From Nitrospira sp. SB0677_bin_15 (GTDB lineage: Bacteria > Nitrospirota > Nitrospiria > Nitrospirales > UBA8639): DNA of 53,471 nt. Location of the stretch: assembly GCA_009842645.1 (NCBI GenBank), contig VYFB01000001.1:1-53471 (forward strand), given 5' to 3'. Shown piece after piece: positions 1 through 9,039 of this stretch. A program made the position numbers and the translations under genes. Every line of letters begins with the position of its first letter. Position 1 is the stretch's first letter. Below the pieces are notes generated by a model, which saw nothing but the letters and a program-made list of their open reading frames with translations, made no database searches and was not told where the DNA came from.

Positions 1-216
1 CCGACCTACGGTCTCCTCACTCCCTCGCCCCTTGTGGGAGAGGGCTGGGGTGAGGGGGAGAAAGCAACGATTCGCCCCGGGCCATGACCCGGCATAGAGC
101 TGACTCCACGCGTCATCACCCTCACCTTAATCCTCTCCCGTCAAGGGAGAGGAGACCAAAACGTTCCTCCGCTCTCCCGTCAAGGGAGAGGACACGAAGA
201 GCCCGTCAACTACCCG
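1..216. repeat. Intergenic palindromic repeats downstream of lpxK
   Basis: No gene is visible. The stretch holds several copies of a short GC-rich palindromic family: one of the form CTCGCCCCTTGTGGGAGAGG followed by GCTGGGGTGAGGG at about 22-60, and two hairpins with CTCCC/GGGAG stems around 136-192. The same family recurs near 7.2, 27.9, 36.3 and 38.4 kb. The hairpins lie just past the lpxK stop and could stabilise or end the long envelope transcript, but no T-run follows them. Confidence 0.75.
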
Positions 217-1242
217 TTACAAAGCTGATAGGGCTTTTTCCAATCGACTCCGGCCATCCAAAAACTCCAATTCCAGGATAACGGCGTAGAGAGGCGTGGG
301 AACCGACCAATTCGATTGAACCTTTATCAAATCTTTTTCCGTCGTGAGCACCACGTCCGGACGGCTCCGTTCAATACGTCGATAAATCTCCGCAACCCTG
401 GAAGGTCCGTACGCTTCGTGATCCCGAAAGACAAGTTCATCCACCACCTGCACGCCGAATGCAGTCACCATCCGGCGGAACTGTTCGGGATTCCCGATGC
501 CACTGAAGAGGAGCGCCCGTTTCCTGTGAACACCGGAAACCGGCATCGACTCCGATGCCCCCATCAACGTTTTTGGCGTGAATCTCGTGGTGATGGGATC
601 GATCGCGGAACCCATAGCCGCCTGAATGGGATGCAATACGTCAGCAATCATGGATTCATCTTCAACCCGGGTCAGAATAATATCCGAGGCTCTTCTGGCT
701 TCGCCAAGCGGTTCCCGAAGTTTTCCCACGGGAAGCAGCGCCTGTATTCCGGCAGGATTGGAACTGTCCACCAACAGCAGGTTTACGTCACGGTCGAGAC
801 CCAAATGTTGGAAACCGTCATCCAGGATGAAACAGTCAATGGGTGTTTGGCTCAATACCCAACGACCCAGTTCATATCGATCAGCGCCAACGGCTACGAC
901 GACGCCAGGGCAGTTCGTCGCCATTAGATACGGTTCGTCACCAGCTTCCCGATGTCCGGCAAGGACCGACGTTCCATCAGAGACCAGCAAAAATTCCCGT
1001 TGACTTTTGCGACGGTATCCCCGGCTGAGGACGCACGGCTTTTTCCCGTATTCCAACAGCTTGCCGGCCACCCACATGGCCATGGGGGTTTTACCCGTGC
1101 CACCGACAGTGAGATTTCCGACACTGACCACCGGACGCGGCAACCGGCGTCGTGCCAACCATCCTCGTTTATACAGCCACGTCCGAAAACACGTTGCGAA
1201 TCGATACGGGCCGGTCAGTATCGACGTCCATCCGTTCATCAT
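217..1242 (-). CDS. lpxK: Tetraacyldisaccharide 4'-kinase LpxK
   Basis: LpxK phosphorylates the 4' position of the tetraacyldisaccharide 1-phosphate to give lipid IVA, at the inner face of the cytoplasmic membrane. The 341-residue product has the family's P-loop near residues 42-53 (GNLTVGGTGKTP) and the DDGFQH motif near 140. The N-terminus is hydrophobic and basic, as expected for membrane attachment. It is the last gene of the envelope operon, starting 7 nt after the waaA stop. A second ATG lies one codon in. It ends in TAA directly before a field of palindromic repeats. Length and motifs are normal, so the call is firm. Confidence 0.95.
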   Translation of the reverse strand: MMNGWTSILTGPYRFATCFRTWLYKRGWLARRRLPRPVVSVGNLTVGGTGKTPMAMWVAGKLLEYGKKPCVLSRGYRRKSQREFLLVSDGTSVLAGHREAGDEPYLMATNCPGVVVAVGADRYELGRWVLSQTPIDCFILDDGFQHLGLDRDVNLLLVDSSNPAGIQALLPVGKLREPLGEARRASDIILTRVEDESMIADVLHPIQAAMGSAIDPITTRFTPKTLMGASESMPVSGVHRKRALLFSGIGNPEQFRRMVTAFGVQVVDELVFRDHEAYGPSRVAEIYRRIERSRPDVVLTTEKDLIKVQSNWSVPTPLYAVILELEFLDGRSRLEKALSAL

Positions 1243-1249
1243 GGATTCG

Positions 1250-2551
1250 CTAATCCGACTTACAACGACTCAAGCCGACGACTTGCTCGACCATAGCCAA
1301 ATTTCTCTCAACCACGCCTTGATTGTCATCGATGACTTTTCGCGCGTTCAGCCCCAGATGAGACACCCAATCCTGATTTTGTATCCCTCTGACGAACGTT
1401 TCGGTCAATTCATGACCATTGCGGACTCGAATGCCGCCGCCGGATTCGATCAATAATTCCGCTATTTCATGGCAGTGATCGGTATAGGGTCCGAAACACA
1501 CGGGTTTTCCCCAAACCGGCGGTTCCAGGAGATTGTGCCCTCCTACGGGAACCAAAGTTCCTCCCACAAATGCCATGAACGCCAACCCGTACACTTGAGC
1601 CAATTCTCCTTGGGTATCAAGAAGGATAACCCGCGGTCCCACGGCTCCCCGGGCACCCCCTTCAAGCAAACGGCTACGTCTCACTGGGGGAAACCCGAAA
1701 TCCTCGATTGTCCGGGCCAGTACGTCGCATCGTTCGATATGTCTTGGAGCCAACAGGAGAACAACGTTGGAGAATGAACGGAGCAACTCGCGGTAACTTT
1801 TCAAAAGGATCTCTTCCTCAGTGGGATGGGTACTGCCTGCGACGAGCAACCGTTCGTCTTCCGACAGCCTGAAGGCCGAACGTTGGATCGATGGCTGAAA
1901 AGGAAACCCTCCGTTCATCGTGAGGTCGAATTTCATGTTCCCTGTACGGTGCATCCGGTCAGGCAAAGCCCCTAACTCGACGAACCGGCGTTCATCCCTG
2001 CCGGACTGCACGAGCCCCAACGCGACGGTCGAAAGAACCTGCCGCATGAACGGCCTGACCCATTGATAGCGAGAAAAGGAACGGGATGACAATCGTCCGT
2101 TCATGATAACGGCAGGAATTCCCCGGCGAGAGAGTGAACGCAACAGGTTCGGCCAAAGTTCGGTTTCGACGACTACAAACCCGATTGGGTTCAGGGAAGT
2201 AATGAACCGGTTAACGATCCAGGGATAATCCAATGGTAAAAAACAATGCGTAGCGATGCCGGGCAATTGTTGCCGCACGGCTTCCCGTCCGGTTTCCGTA
2301 ATGGTCGATACAACGATCCTGGTGGCGGGATACCGTTGATGAAGCATCCTCACGAACGGCACGATGGCGGAAACTTCTCCCAAGGACACAGCATGAATCC
2401 AGAGCACGTTCTGCCGGGAGTCCCACCCTCGCGGCACAACCCATCCTATCCGTTGCAACAGGCCGGAACGACACCGTTTCTTGAGCAGCAACGCGCAAAG
2501 AATGAGCGGAAACGCGAGGATAAGGAGTACATTATAGAGACCGTACCACAT
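1250..2551 (-). CDS. waaA: 3-deoxy-D-manno-octulosonic acid (Kdo) transferase
   Basis: WaaA (KdtA) transfers Kdo from CMP-Kdo to lipid IVA. The N-terminal membrane anchor (MWYGLYNVLLILAFPLIL) is followed by the GT-B fold signatures: the HAVSLGE motif with the expected catalytic Glu, a VVETELWPN motif, and a C-terminal GGHNLLEPP motif. I place the start at the ATG at 2551, giving 433 residues. This ATG follows the stop of the frameshifted upstream gene by one base and has GAGG about 10 nt upstream. A start at 2575 would be inside that gene. Coupling to the upstream gene is therefore likely. Confidence 0.93.
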   Translation of the reverse strand: MWYGLYNVLLILAFPLILCALLLKKRCRSGLLQRIGWVVPRGWDSRQNVLWIHAVSLGEVSAIVPFVRMLHQRYPATRIVVSTITETGREAVRQQLPGIATHCFLPLDYPWIVNRFITSLNPIGFVVVETELWPNLLRSLSRRGIPAVIMNGRLSSRSFSRYQWVRPFMRQVLSTVALGLVQSGRDERRFVELGALPDRMHRTGNMKFDLTMNGGFPFQPSIQRSAFRLSEDERLLVAGSTHPTEEEILLKSYRELLRSFSNVVLLLAPRHIERCDVLARTIEDFGFPPVRRSRLLEGGARGAVGPRVILLDTQGELAQVYGLAFMAFVGGTLVPVGGHNLLEPPVWGKPVCFGPYTDHCHEIAELLIESGGGIRVRNGHELTETFVRGIQNQDWVSHLGLNARKVIDDNQGVVERNLAMVEQVVGLSRCKSD

Positions 2552-2552
2552 C

Positions 2553-3211
2553 TCAGCACGACCTCGAATCATCACACATCGCTTCCGCTTCGGATGACAG
2601 GGAACAGAGAGTGGTTTCCAAATCTACCCGTATCCGCTCCAAGGTCTCGGCGTCAGCATCACGTTCAACCCGAACCGGGTTTCCCCAAAGATAGATTCCG
2701 CTGGAAAACGGATACGGGACTATGAACCGGTCCCAACTGGAAAAGACTTTTTTTTTGAGCACGCAAACGCCAAGGGAACGATGGGCAGGCCCGTGAATTT
2801 GGCGAGCGCGACGACCCCCGGTTGAATGCGATGCCTGGGCCCTTTGGGGCCATCGGGCGTAATGACGAGATCAACACCTTCCCGACTCAGGCGAATCAGC
2901 TGACGCAAGGCCTTGTACCCTCCCCGCGTGGCTGACCCGCGGACCGCTCCATATCCGAATCGTTTGACGATTCGATAGATCAGTTCTCCATCACGGTGCT
3001 GGCTGATCAGGATCTCGGGGTGAGGACCGCGGTAACCTAACGGGATCATCAATTGTTGCCCGTGCCAGAATGCCACGATGACATTGCGTCCTTCCCCGTA
3101 TATTCGATCCAGCGGTTCGAATCCATACGACTTCAAGGACATCGACTTGCCGAGAAGCCGAATCGTGGCCGCGCCGAGAAACGACAGAATACTGAATTTC
3201 AATGGGTTCAT
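2553..3211 (-). CDS. DUF374 (lysophospholipid acyltransferase-like) protein, interrupted by a -1 frameshift at an A9 run
   Basis: The first 150 or so residues match the DUF374 family, relatives of the LPLAT acyltransferases: a hydrophobic N-terminus, AFWHGQQLMIPLGY, ISQHRDGE, RGSATRGG and TPDGPKGPRH. The reading frame then hits nine A (2748-2756 on the plus strand as T9) and would end 7 codons after the serine that follows the lysines, giving 163 residues. The family's C-terminus (SSWDRFIVPYPFSSGIYLWG) continues in the -1 frame to a stop at 2553, one base before the waaA ATG, for about 219 residues in all. In phase, the run reads as the slippery heptamer A AAA AAG. This may be real recoding or transcriptional slippage, an indel in a homopolymer, or a recent mutation. 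Members of this family sit beside msbA/waaA in other genomes, and a role in lipid A or lipid remodelling is only inferred. Confidence 0.8.
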
Positions 3212-3237
3212 TTTTTAAGCAGTCGGTTTTTCATTGG

Positions 3238-4986
3238 CTACTGCATCGTGTGCATTGCGGGAACGTCGTGGAATTGGGTCTGGTACAATCGCGAGTACAT
3301 TCCGTTTCGACGAAGTAATTCATGATGGAGACCCTCTTCCACAATGCGCCCTTCGTCCAGGACAATAATACGGTCTGCATGCTGAACGGTCGAAAGACGG
3401 TGGGCAATGACCAGCGTCGTCCGGTTTTTCATCAATTCAGCCAAAGCCGCCTGGACTTGTCGTTCGGACTCGGTATCCAACGCGGAGGTCGCTTCATCGA
3501 GAATCAGCAGGGGAGGATTCCGCAATATCGCGCGGGCAATGGCCAACCGCTGCCTCTGTCCGCCGGACAAGGTGACGCCGTTTTCTCCTATCAGCGTATC
3601 CAACCCGTTGGGTAACTCTTCAATAATTTCCCACGCGTATCCCGCCCGGGCTGCATGGATAATTTCTTCCTCGGACGCGTCAGGCCGTCCATATGCAATG
3701 TTAGCCCGTACCGATTCATCAAACAAGACCGTCTCTTGGGAGACGATGGCAATCTGCGCACGCAAGGACGTCAGGGTCACCTCCTTGAGATCCAGGCCGT
3801 CGATCAAAATGCGGCCTTCGGACGGATCATGAAACCTCGGCACCAAGCTCATCAGGGTGGATTTGCCGCTCCCACTTTTTCCGACCAACGCAATCATTTC
3901 GCCGAACTCGACGGTCAGGTCAATGTGTTCGATTGCCGGAACATCACTCCCTTCATAATGAAAGCTCACGTTTTGAAACTCCAGGGAACGCGAGATGGCC
4001 GGCAAGGCCGCACGCCCGGAATCGCGAACAAATTCGTGCTCCATATCCAGCATTTCAAAAACCCGGTTCGCTCCTGCCATTGCCCGTTGAATGAACATAT
4101 TGGCGTTGGCCAGTTTTTTTAACGGGGCATACGCCATGAACGTGGCCGCTAAAAAGGAAAAAAACTCGCCGGGTTTCATTTGCCCGTCTATCACTGAAAA
4201 CCCGCCGTACCACACGATAAAGGCAATACCACCTATGCCTATCAGCTCCAACAGGGGCGACGTCAGCGCGCCCAGCTGCGCCGATTTCGTGACCGCTCGC
4301 AAATACGTGGCATTTCCCTTGGCAAATCGTTGTTGTTCAACGTGTTCACCCCCGTACGCTTTGACGATTCGAATGCCGGCAAAAGCCTCTTTCAACGACG
4401 AGGCCATGTCTCCCATCGACTCCTGGCCCCTGGCAGCCAACTTTCGCAACCGCTTGCCGATTTTCACGATGGCATAGGTTGAAACCGGCATCACCACAAG
4501 CAACGCCGTGGCCAGCTTCCAATTCTGATAGAACGCCACGCCGGTCAATACCACAAGGATCAGCCCTTGTTGAATCAGATCTTTAACGACGTTGGGAATG
4601 GCGTTGGCCATTTCATTGACGTCGTTGATGACTCGCGCAACCAATCGCCCGCTTGAATGTTTCTGATGAAACGGCAACGACATGCGAAGAAAGTGACTGA
4701 ACAGTTGCTGGCGGACTTCTGCCACCACGCGATTGCCCACGTAACTCATGAGATAGGCTTGACCATACGCGAAGAGTCCCTTCAACGTGGCCGCGCCGAG
4801 AACGACCAACGGCAGGACCGTCAAGAGCAGTTGATTCCTGGCGATAAAAATTTCGTCAAGGACCGGTTGTACCAACCAGGCATACAATCCGGACATACCC
4901 GCCACGCCCGCCGCGCACAGACACGCCACGATCAACCGGAACCGGTATTCATACAGGTAGGACAAAATCCTGAGATACACCGTCAT
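3238..4986 (-). CDS. msbA: Lipid A flippase ABC transporter MsbA
   Basis: MsbA flips core-lipid A across the inner membrane, powered by ATP. The product is a half-transporter of 582 residues with an N-terminal six-helix domain (about 1-310) and a C-terminal nucleotide-binding domain. That domain has Walker A (GKSGSGKST), the Q-loop region (IVSQETVLF), the signature LSGGQRQRLAIARA and Walker B LLILDEATSALD. I choose the ATG at 4986 because it overlaps the lpxB stop as ATGA. A GTG three codons upstream is also possible. It sits between lpxB and the DUF374 gene in the lipid A operon, which supports MsbA over a generic exporter. Confidence 0.93.
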   Translation of the reverse strand: MTVYLRILSYLYEYRFRLIVACLCAAGVAGMSGLYAWLVQPVLDEIFIARNQLLLTVLPLVVLGAATLKGLFAYGQAYLMSYVGNRVVAEVRQQLFSHFLRMSLPFHQKHSSGRLVARVINDVNEMANAIPNVVKDLIQQGLILVVLTGVAFYQNWKLATALLVVMPVSTYAIVKIGKRLRKLAARGQESMGDMASSLKEAFAGIRIVKAYGGEHVEQQRFAKGNATYLRAVTKSAQLGALTSPLLELIGIGGIAFIVWYGGFSVIDGQMKPGEFFSFLAATFMAYAPLKKLANANMFIQRAMAGANRVFEMLDMEHEFVRDSGRAALPAISRSLEFQNVSFHYEGSDVPAIEHIDLTVEFGEMIALVGKSGSGKSTLMSLVPRFHDPSEGRILIDGLDLKEVTLTSLRAQIAIVSQETVLFDESVRANIAYGRPDASEEEIIHAARAGYAWEIIEELPNGLDTLIGENGVTLSGGQRQRLAIARAILRNPPLLILDEATSALDTESERQVQAALAELMKNRTTLVIAHRLSTVQHADRIIVLDEGRIVEEGLHHELLRRNGMYSRLYQTQFHDVPAMHTMQ

Positions 4987-6119
4987 GCCTGACACTCCTC
5001 CAACACGACCTCCGCAGCTCTCAGGGAAGCTCCGGAAGGGCCAAGTTCGGCGCGAATGCCGACCAAGGCTTCCCGCATTTGATCGTACCGGGTTCGATCC
5101 TTGAGAAGGTGAAGCGCCTCCGCGCTCAGCCGCTCCGCCGTCACCTCAGATTGCAATAATTCCGGAACAACGCCGCGCCCAGCGACTAAATTCACCAGAC
5201 CCACGTATTCGACGGTTATGAGCATTCTGGCCAGAAGGCAGGTCAACCAGGACACGCGGTACGCCAGAATCATGGGCGTGCCGACCAGGGCTGCTTGTAA
5301 CGTGGCCGTCCCCGACGCCACCAACAGCAAATCCGCGGCTGCCATGACTTCGGCCGGCTGATTCGGCACCACGGTCACGGGAAGCACCTTGCGATCAATC
5401 ACGTCGTTGACCCATTCTTCGGCTACCGTGGGCGCCCGTCCGATGACACAATGAAGGTCGGGAAACGATTCCCTGATTCGTCCGGCCGCCTCCAGCATGG
5501 TCGGCAGGAGTGACTGGATTTCGGAATGGCGGCTTCCGGGAAGCAACCCGAGAATCAAGCCTCGAACCGGAAGACCCAATTGTTTGCGCAACCCGACCGC
5601 ATCATAGCGTTGCGCCACGTCATCGAGTAAGGGGTGTCCGACGAAACTGCACGGCACGTTGGCATCACGGTATATCGGTTCCTCAAAGGGCAAAATCACG
5701 ATCATCCGGCGCACCACGCGTTTGATCAGGTTAATCCGGTGCCGGCCCCAGGCCCAAATCTGCGGGGCGATATAATAGATGACGCGATGGCCGAACTTCG
5801 CCGCGATCCTCGCCAACCGGAGGTTCATGGACGGATTATCCACAAAGACCACGCCGTCCAGGGATTCCCGTCTAAAAAACCGCTTCAGGGTCAACACGTT
5901 GGCGAATCCCTTCCAGATCATAAGCGGTCCCGGTATCCCGACGACGTCCAGACGATGCAAGCCTTGCACCAATTCCACCCCTGCGGCTCGCATGTGCTGC
6001 CCGCCTACCCCCACGAGTCTGACTTCAGGCTGAAGTTCTTTTAGGGCCTTGGCTAAATTTGCACCGTGGAGGTCGCCCGACGCTTCACCGGTGACGATCA
6101 TGATCGACAGACCAGCCAC
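4983..6119 (-). CDS. lpxB: Lipid-A-disaccharide synthase LpxB
   Basis: LpxB (GT19) condenses UDP-2,3-diacylglucosamine with lipid X to make the beta-1',6 disaccharide of lipid A. The 378-residue protein begins with the family motif GEASGDLHGANLAKAL near residue 11 and contains GVGGQHMRAAG, YYIAPQIWAWG and LLPGSRHSEI, all diagnostic. The start is GTG at 6119, 8 nt after the stop of the oxidoreductase gene. Its stop overlaps the msbA ATG by 4 nt (ATGA), indicating coupled translation. Confidence 0.95.
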   Translation of the reverse strand: MAGLSIMIVTGEASGDLHGANLAKALKELQPEVRLVGVGGQHMRAAGVELVQGLHRLDVVGIPGPLMIWKGFANVLTLKRFFRRESLDGVVFVDNPSMNLRLARIAAKFGHRVIYYIAPQIWAWGRHRINLIKRVVRRMIVILPFEEPIYRDANVPCSFVGHPLLDDVAQRYDAVGLRKQLGLPVRGLILGLLPGSRHSEIQSLLPTMLEAAGRIRESFPDLHCVIGRAPTVAEEWVNDVIDRKVLPVTVVPNQPAEVMAAADLLLVASGTATLQAALVGTPMILAYRVSWLTCLLARMLITVEYVGLVNLVAGRGVVPELLQSEVTAERLSAEALHLLKDRTRYDQMREALVGIRAELGPSGASLRAAEVVLEECQA

Positions 6120-6127
6120 GTCCTCCT

Positions 6128-7090
6128 CTAAGGTGCGAACCTTGAAAGCCCCGTCAGTGGAGACGTTTTTTCACGGATGGACTGTTTGATCGTATGAACG
6201 AGTTCCAAAGCGGCCAAACCCTCTTCGCCGGAGACGCCGCCGGGAGCCCCGGTCAGGATAGCTTGCACAAAAGCCTGTAATTCACGTTGAAGCGGCTCTT
6301 CATCTCCTGCCTGGATCGCTTCTTCCTGAATGGACGATTCGTCGGCCGGGACTTGCCTGTACACGATACCCTGGCGGGAAAGAAAGTCAACGGAAAGATA
6401 GAGGTGCTCCTGAAAAAGACGCATTTTTCGCAAACGGCCGGTCGACATGCGACTGGCCGTCAAATTGACGACACAATCCTTGTCGAATTCCACCCGTGCA
6501 TGCGCAAAATCAACCTGCGGCGAAAGAACCGCGGTCCCCACGGCCTCCACTTTGGAGACTCGCCCCAAGCCGAAAGATAAAATCAGGTCGGCGTCGTGAA
6601 TCATCAGATCCAACACGACGTCAACGTCCGTTCCACGTGGTTGAAAGGGAGCAAGCCGGTGGCATTCGATAAACCTGGGATTCGAGATAAGATCATGGAC
6701 CAAGTCCCTGACCGGATTGAACCGCTCAACGTGTCCCACGTGCAAAACCAACCCGTTCTGCTTCGCCTTGTGGACCATCTGCCGGCCTTCTTCCGGCGTG
6801 ACGGCCAGAGGCTTTTCGACCAGGACGTGCGTGCCGGCTTCAAGGCAGTCCAACGTGACTTCCCGGTGTTGCAAAGTCGGCACGGCGACGCTCACCGCGT
6901 CGACCTGGCCCAACAGGTTCCGGTAATCGCCAAAATGGGGCACCCCGAAGCGGTTGCCGATTTCAGTCCGGCGGGGCTGGTCAATATCAACCACACCCAC
7001 CAACCGGGCCTGGGGCAATTCCGAATAAATGCGAGCATGATGTTGACCAAGATGTCCCACACCAATGACGCCGACGTTGATAAATTCCAT
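6128..7090 (-). CDS. Gfo/Idh/MocA-family oxidoreductase, GnnA-like by context
   Basis: A 320-residue NAD(P)-dependent oxidoreductase. The N-terminal Rossmann motif is GVIGVGHLGQHHARIY (residues 6-21), and the family's EKPLA motif lies near residue 95. The C-terminal half is the usual alpha/beta dimerisation domain. The ATG at 7090 starts the Rossmann fold directly; the open frame further upstream runs through intergenic repeats and is not coding. It lies between lpxI and lpxB. In Acidithiobacillus and Leptospira the related GnnA oxidises the 3-OH of UDP-GlcNAc, and the transaminase GnnB then adds an amine for 3-amino lipid A. No gnnB is next to this gene. The substrate is therefore an inference from position, and another nucleotide-sugar or inositol substrate is possible. 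Confidence 0.8.
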   Translation of the reverse strand: MEFINVGVIGVGHLGQHHARIYSELPQARLVGVVDIDQPRRTEIGNRFGVPHFGDYRNLLGQVDAVSVAVPTLQHREVTLDCLEAGTHVLVEKPLAVTPEEGRQMVHKAKQNGLVLHVGHVERFNPVRDLVHDLISNPRFIECHRLAPFQPRGTDVDVVLDLMIHDADLILSFGLGRVSKVEAVGTAVLSPQVDFAHARVEFDKDCVVNLTASRMSTGRLRKMRLFQEHLYLSVDFLSRQGIVYRQVPADESSIQEEAIQAGDEEPLQRELQAFVQAILTGAPGGVSGEEGLAALELVHTIKQSIREKTSPLTGLSRFAP

Positions 7091-7351
7091 GTCTCGTTTT
7101 CCTATGAAAATAGCCACTTTTGTCGTTCCCGACAATAAGAACCGGATCCCCGATTCAGGATAGCCTGCCCTCGACATTAGTAATCGGGGGTCGGGGACGA
7201 ATCCGGAGTCTTGGCTTTTACCCCCTCGCCCATTTCCTGCATTAAGCGGGAAATAGGGAGAGGGTTGGGGTGAGGGGAAAGACCCTGGATTCTCGCGTGC
7301 GCAAGAATGACAGCAGGAGAAGACAAGGATGACAGAAGACGCACCCCCCAA
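7091..7351. repeat. Composite intergenic repeat between lpxI and the oxidoreductase gene
   Basis: This 261-nt gap inside the envelope operon contains two repeat families nested in each other. The outer pair has the form GTCGTTCCCGAC near 7120 and a CCTGGATTCTCGCG...AATGAC arm near 7284-7312. Between them lies the palindrome GCATTAAGCGGGAAATAGGG with CCCTCGCCC/GGGTGAGGGG flanks (about 7220-7280), seen again near 38.4 kb. The transcript could fold extensively here. No gene is supported. Confidence 0.7.
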
Positions 7352-8203
7352 TCAGCCCGGGATACCAATGACGACGATGCCGGCTCGATGAGCTTTCGCC
7401 AACGTCTCTTCTCGATCAAGCATGATGGTCTTGTGGGCTTCCAAAGCCAACACCGAAGCCTTTGCTTCATCCATCACGTCGATGGTTCGAGGACCGACCG
7501 CGGGCAAGTCAAACCGTAAATCCTGCTGGGGCTTGCAACACTTGACGACAACGGCCCCACGCCGGGCCAGCCGGGCGCCGCGCCGGATGGTTTCATCCGT
7601 CCCTTCGACCGCTTCAACCGCAACGATCACGCGATCTTTGACCACCACGCATTGCCCAATGTCCATACGTCCGACGTTTTTCGCAATACGCCATCCGTAG
7701 GCTACGTCCTCCCGTTCCTTCCTGGATGCCTCACGCCGGGTCAACGTGCCTTCGGGAACCACGAGATTCGAAAACCCGAACGTGGACTCTCGAATCGTAA
7801 TCCCTTCCCCTTCCAGGTCGTCGGCAATGGCCCTGAGAATCTGATCATCCTTCCATGATTTCAGTTTGGCAAAAAACGTCATCGCCCGAAAATCCGGACG
7901 CACGCCGGAAAAAAGATGCGTTTTTTTCATCCCCCCCAGCATCACGGCCTGTTCAACGCCGTCACGTTTGAGGGCCTGAATGACTTTCCCGAATTGGCCA
8001 ATGCGAACCCAATGCATCCGGTCGACCACCTGCTCCAACTCAGGAGAGGTTTCACCGCGGTGGGCCACGGCCGACACTCGAAAGCCGAGCTTTCTGGCGT
8101 TTTCGGCAAAGATGATAGGGAAGCGACCATTACCTGCAATAAGGCCTATCCAAGCCCCAGTGGGAGGAAGCGGCAAAGCTGACGACGACAAATCTTGAGT
8201 CAC
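7352..8203 (-). CDS. lpxI: UDP-2,3-diacylglucosamine pyrophosphatase LpxI
   Basis: LpxI hydrolyses UDP-2,3-diacylglucosamine to lipid X and UMP, replacing LpxH in organisms that lack it. The protein starts with an IGLIAGNGRFPIIF segment, contains GGMKKTHLFSG near residue 85, and has the C-terminal DUF1009 region with VVVKCCKPQQDLRFDLPAVG and GPRTI. I choose GTG at 8203 (283 residues), 14 nt after the lpxA stop. Longer starts would overlap lpxA by 46 nt and add a non-family N-terminus. No strong Shine-Dalgarno sequence is visible, so the start is uncertain by a few codons. Confidence 0.92.
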   Translation of the reverse strand: MTQDLSSSALPLPPTGAWIGLIAGNGRFPIIFAENARKLGFRVSAVAHRGETSPELEQVVDRMHWVRIGQFGKVIQALKRDGVEQAVMLGGMKKTHLFSGVRPDFRAMTFFAKLKSWKDDQILRAIADDLEGEGITIRESTFGFSNLVVPEGTLTRREASRKEREDVAYGWRIAKNVGRMDIGQCVVVKDRVIVAVEAVEGTDETIRRGARLARRGAVVVKCCKPQQDLRFDLPAVGPRTIDVMDEAKASVLALEAHKTIMLDREETLAKAHRAGIVVIGIPG

Positions 8204-8217
8204 CGCGCGTGGGTCAC

Positions 8218-9039
8218 CTAAAATGCTTCCTGATCGCTTTGACCTTTTCGCGCGGAACGACACATCCCGCGAGTCGAGGTTTCCAAAAACGTCAGCAGGA
8301 TCAGGACGTCCGGACTATCATCGAATTGATGGCGGGCCAGTTTGATGCTGTCGGCCATGCGCTGGTTTTTTCGAAACAGCAGGCTGTAGGCTTGTTTCAA
8401 CACGCGAATGCGCTGAGCGGAGAACCCTCCCCGGCGAAGCCCAATGGCATTAATCCCATAGAGATCGGCCCGGTTGCCGACTGCGCGCATGAATGGAGGC
8501 ACGTCCCTTGCAACTGCGGAACATCCGCCGATCATGGCGTAGTCGCCGATCCGCACGTATTGATGCACACCCACCAATCCACCAATCACGGCATGATTCC
8601 CGACGGAAATATGTCCGGCAAGCGTCGCAGCATTAGCCATGACGACGTCATCACCAATGTGACAATCATGCGCCACGTGCACGTAGGCCATCAAAAAATT
8701 ATGCCGGCCGATCGTCGTGACGCCGCCACCGAACGCCGTACCGCGGTTCACCGTCACGTACTCCCGCAAAATATTTTCATCGCCGATACTCACGCGCGTC
8801 GGCTCATCATGATATTGGAGGTGCTGGGGCGGCCCCCCGATGGAAACGTAGGGAAAGATTTTACACCGTTGCCCGATATCCGTATGGCCTTCCAGGCTTA
8901 CATGTGAACACAGTTCAGTCCCGCGACCAATTTTCACGTGCTCGCCGATGACGCAAAAAGGCCCCACAATCACGTCCTCATCGAGTTCGGATTTCGGATG
9001 CACGATAGCCGTGGGATGGATAGACCTACTCGACATCAT
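8218..9039 (-). CDS. lpxA: UDP-N-acetylglucosamine O-acyltransferase LpxA
   Basis: LpxA adds a 3-hydroxyacyl chain from ACP to UDP-GlcNAc, the first committed step of lipid A synthesis. The 273-residue protein is a left-handed parallel beta-helix of hexapeptide repeats (IHPTAIVHPKSELDEDVIVG onward) with the catalytic His region YVHVAHDCHIG near residue 122 and a helical C-terminus. The tandem ATGATG at 9039/9036 overlaps the fabZ stop by 14 nt. If the neighbouring oxidoreductase really is a GnnA, this LpxA may use an amino-sugar acceptor, but that cannot be read from the sequence. Confidence 0.95.
   Translation of the reverse strand: MMSSRSIHPTAIVHPKSELDEDVIVGPFCVIGEHVKIGRGTELCSHVSLEGHTDIGQRCKIFPYVSIGGPPQHLQYHDEPTRVSIGDENILREYVTVNRGTAFGGGVTTIGRHNFLMAYVHVAHDCHIGDDVVMANAATLAGHISVGNHAVIGGLVGVHQYVRIGDYAMIGGCSAVARDVPPFMRAVGNRADLYGINAIGLRRGGFSAQRIRVLKQAYSLLFRKNQRMADSIKLARHQFDDSPDVLILLTFLETSTRGMCRSARKGQSDQEAF

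Noticed and set aside
316-1456. Several plus-strand open frames over lpxK and waaA
   Set aside because: They lie opposite strongly recognised genes and match no family; they are mirror frames of GC-rich coding DNA.
7177-7470. Minus-strand frame and the N-terminal extension of the oxidoreductase through 7091-7351
   Set aside because: The sequence there is made of dispersed palindromic repeats, and the family N-terminus begins at the ATG at 7090.
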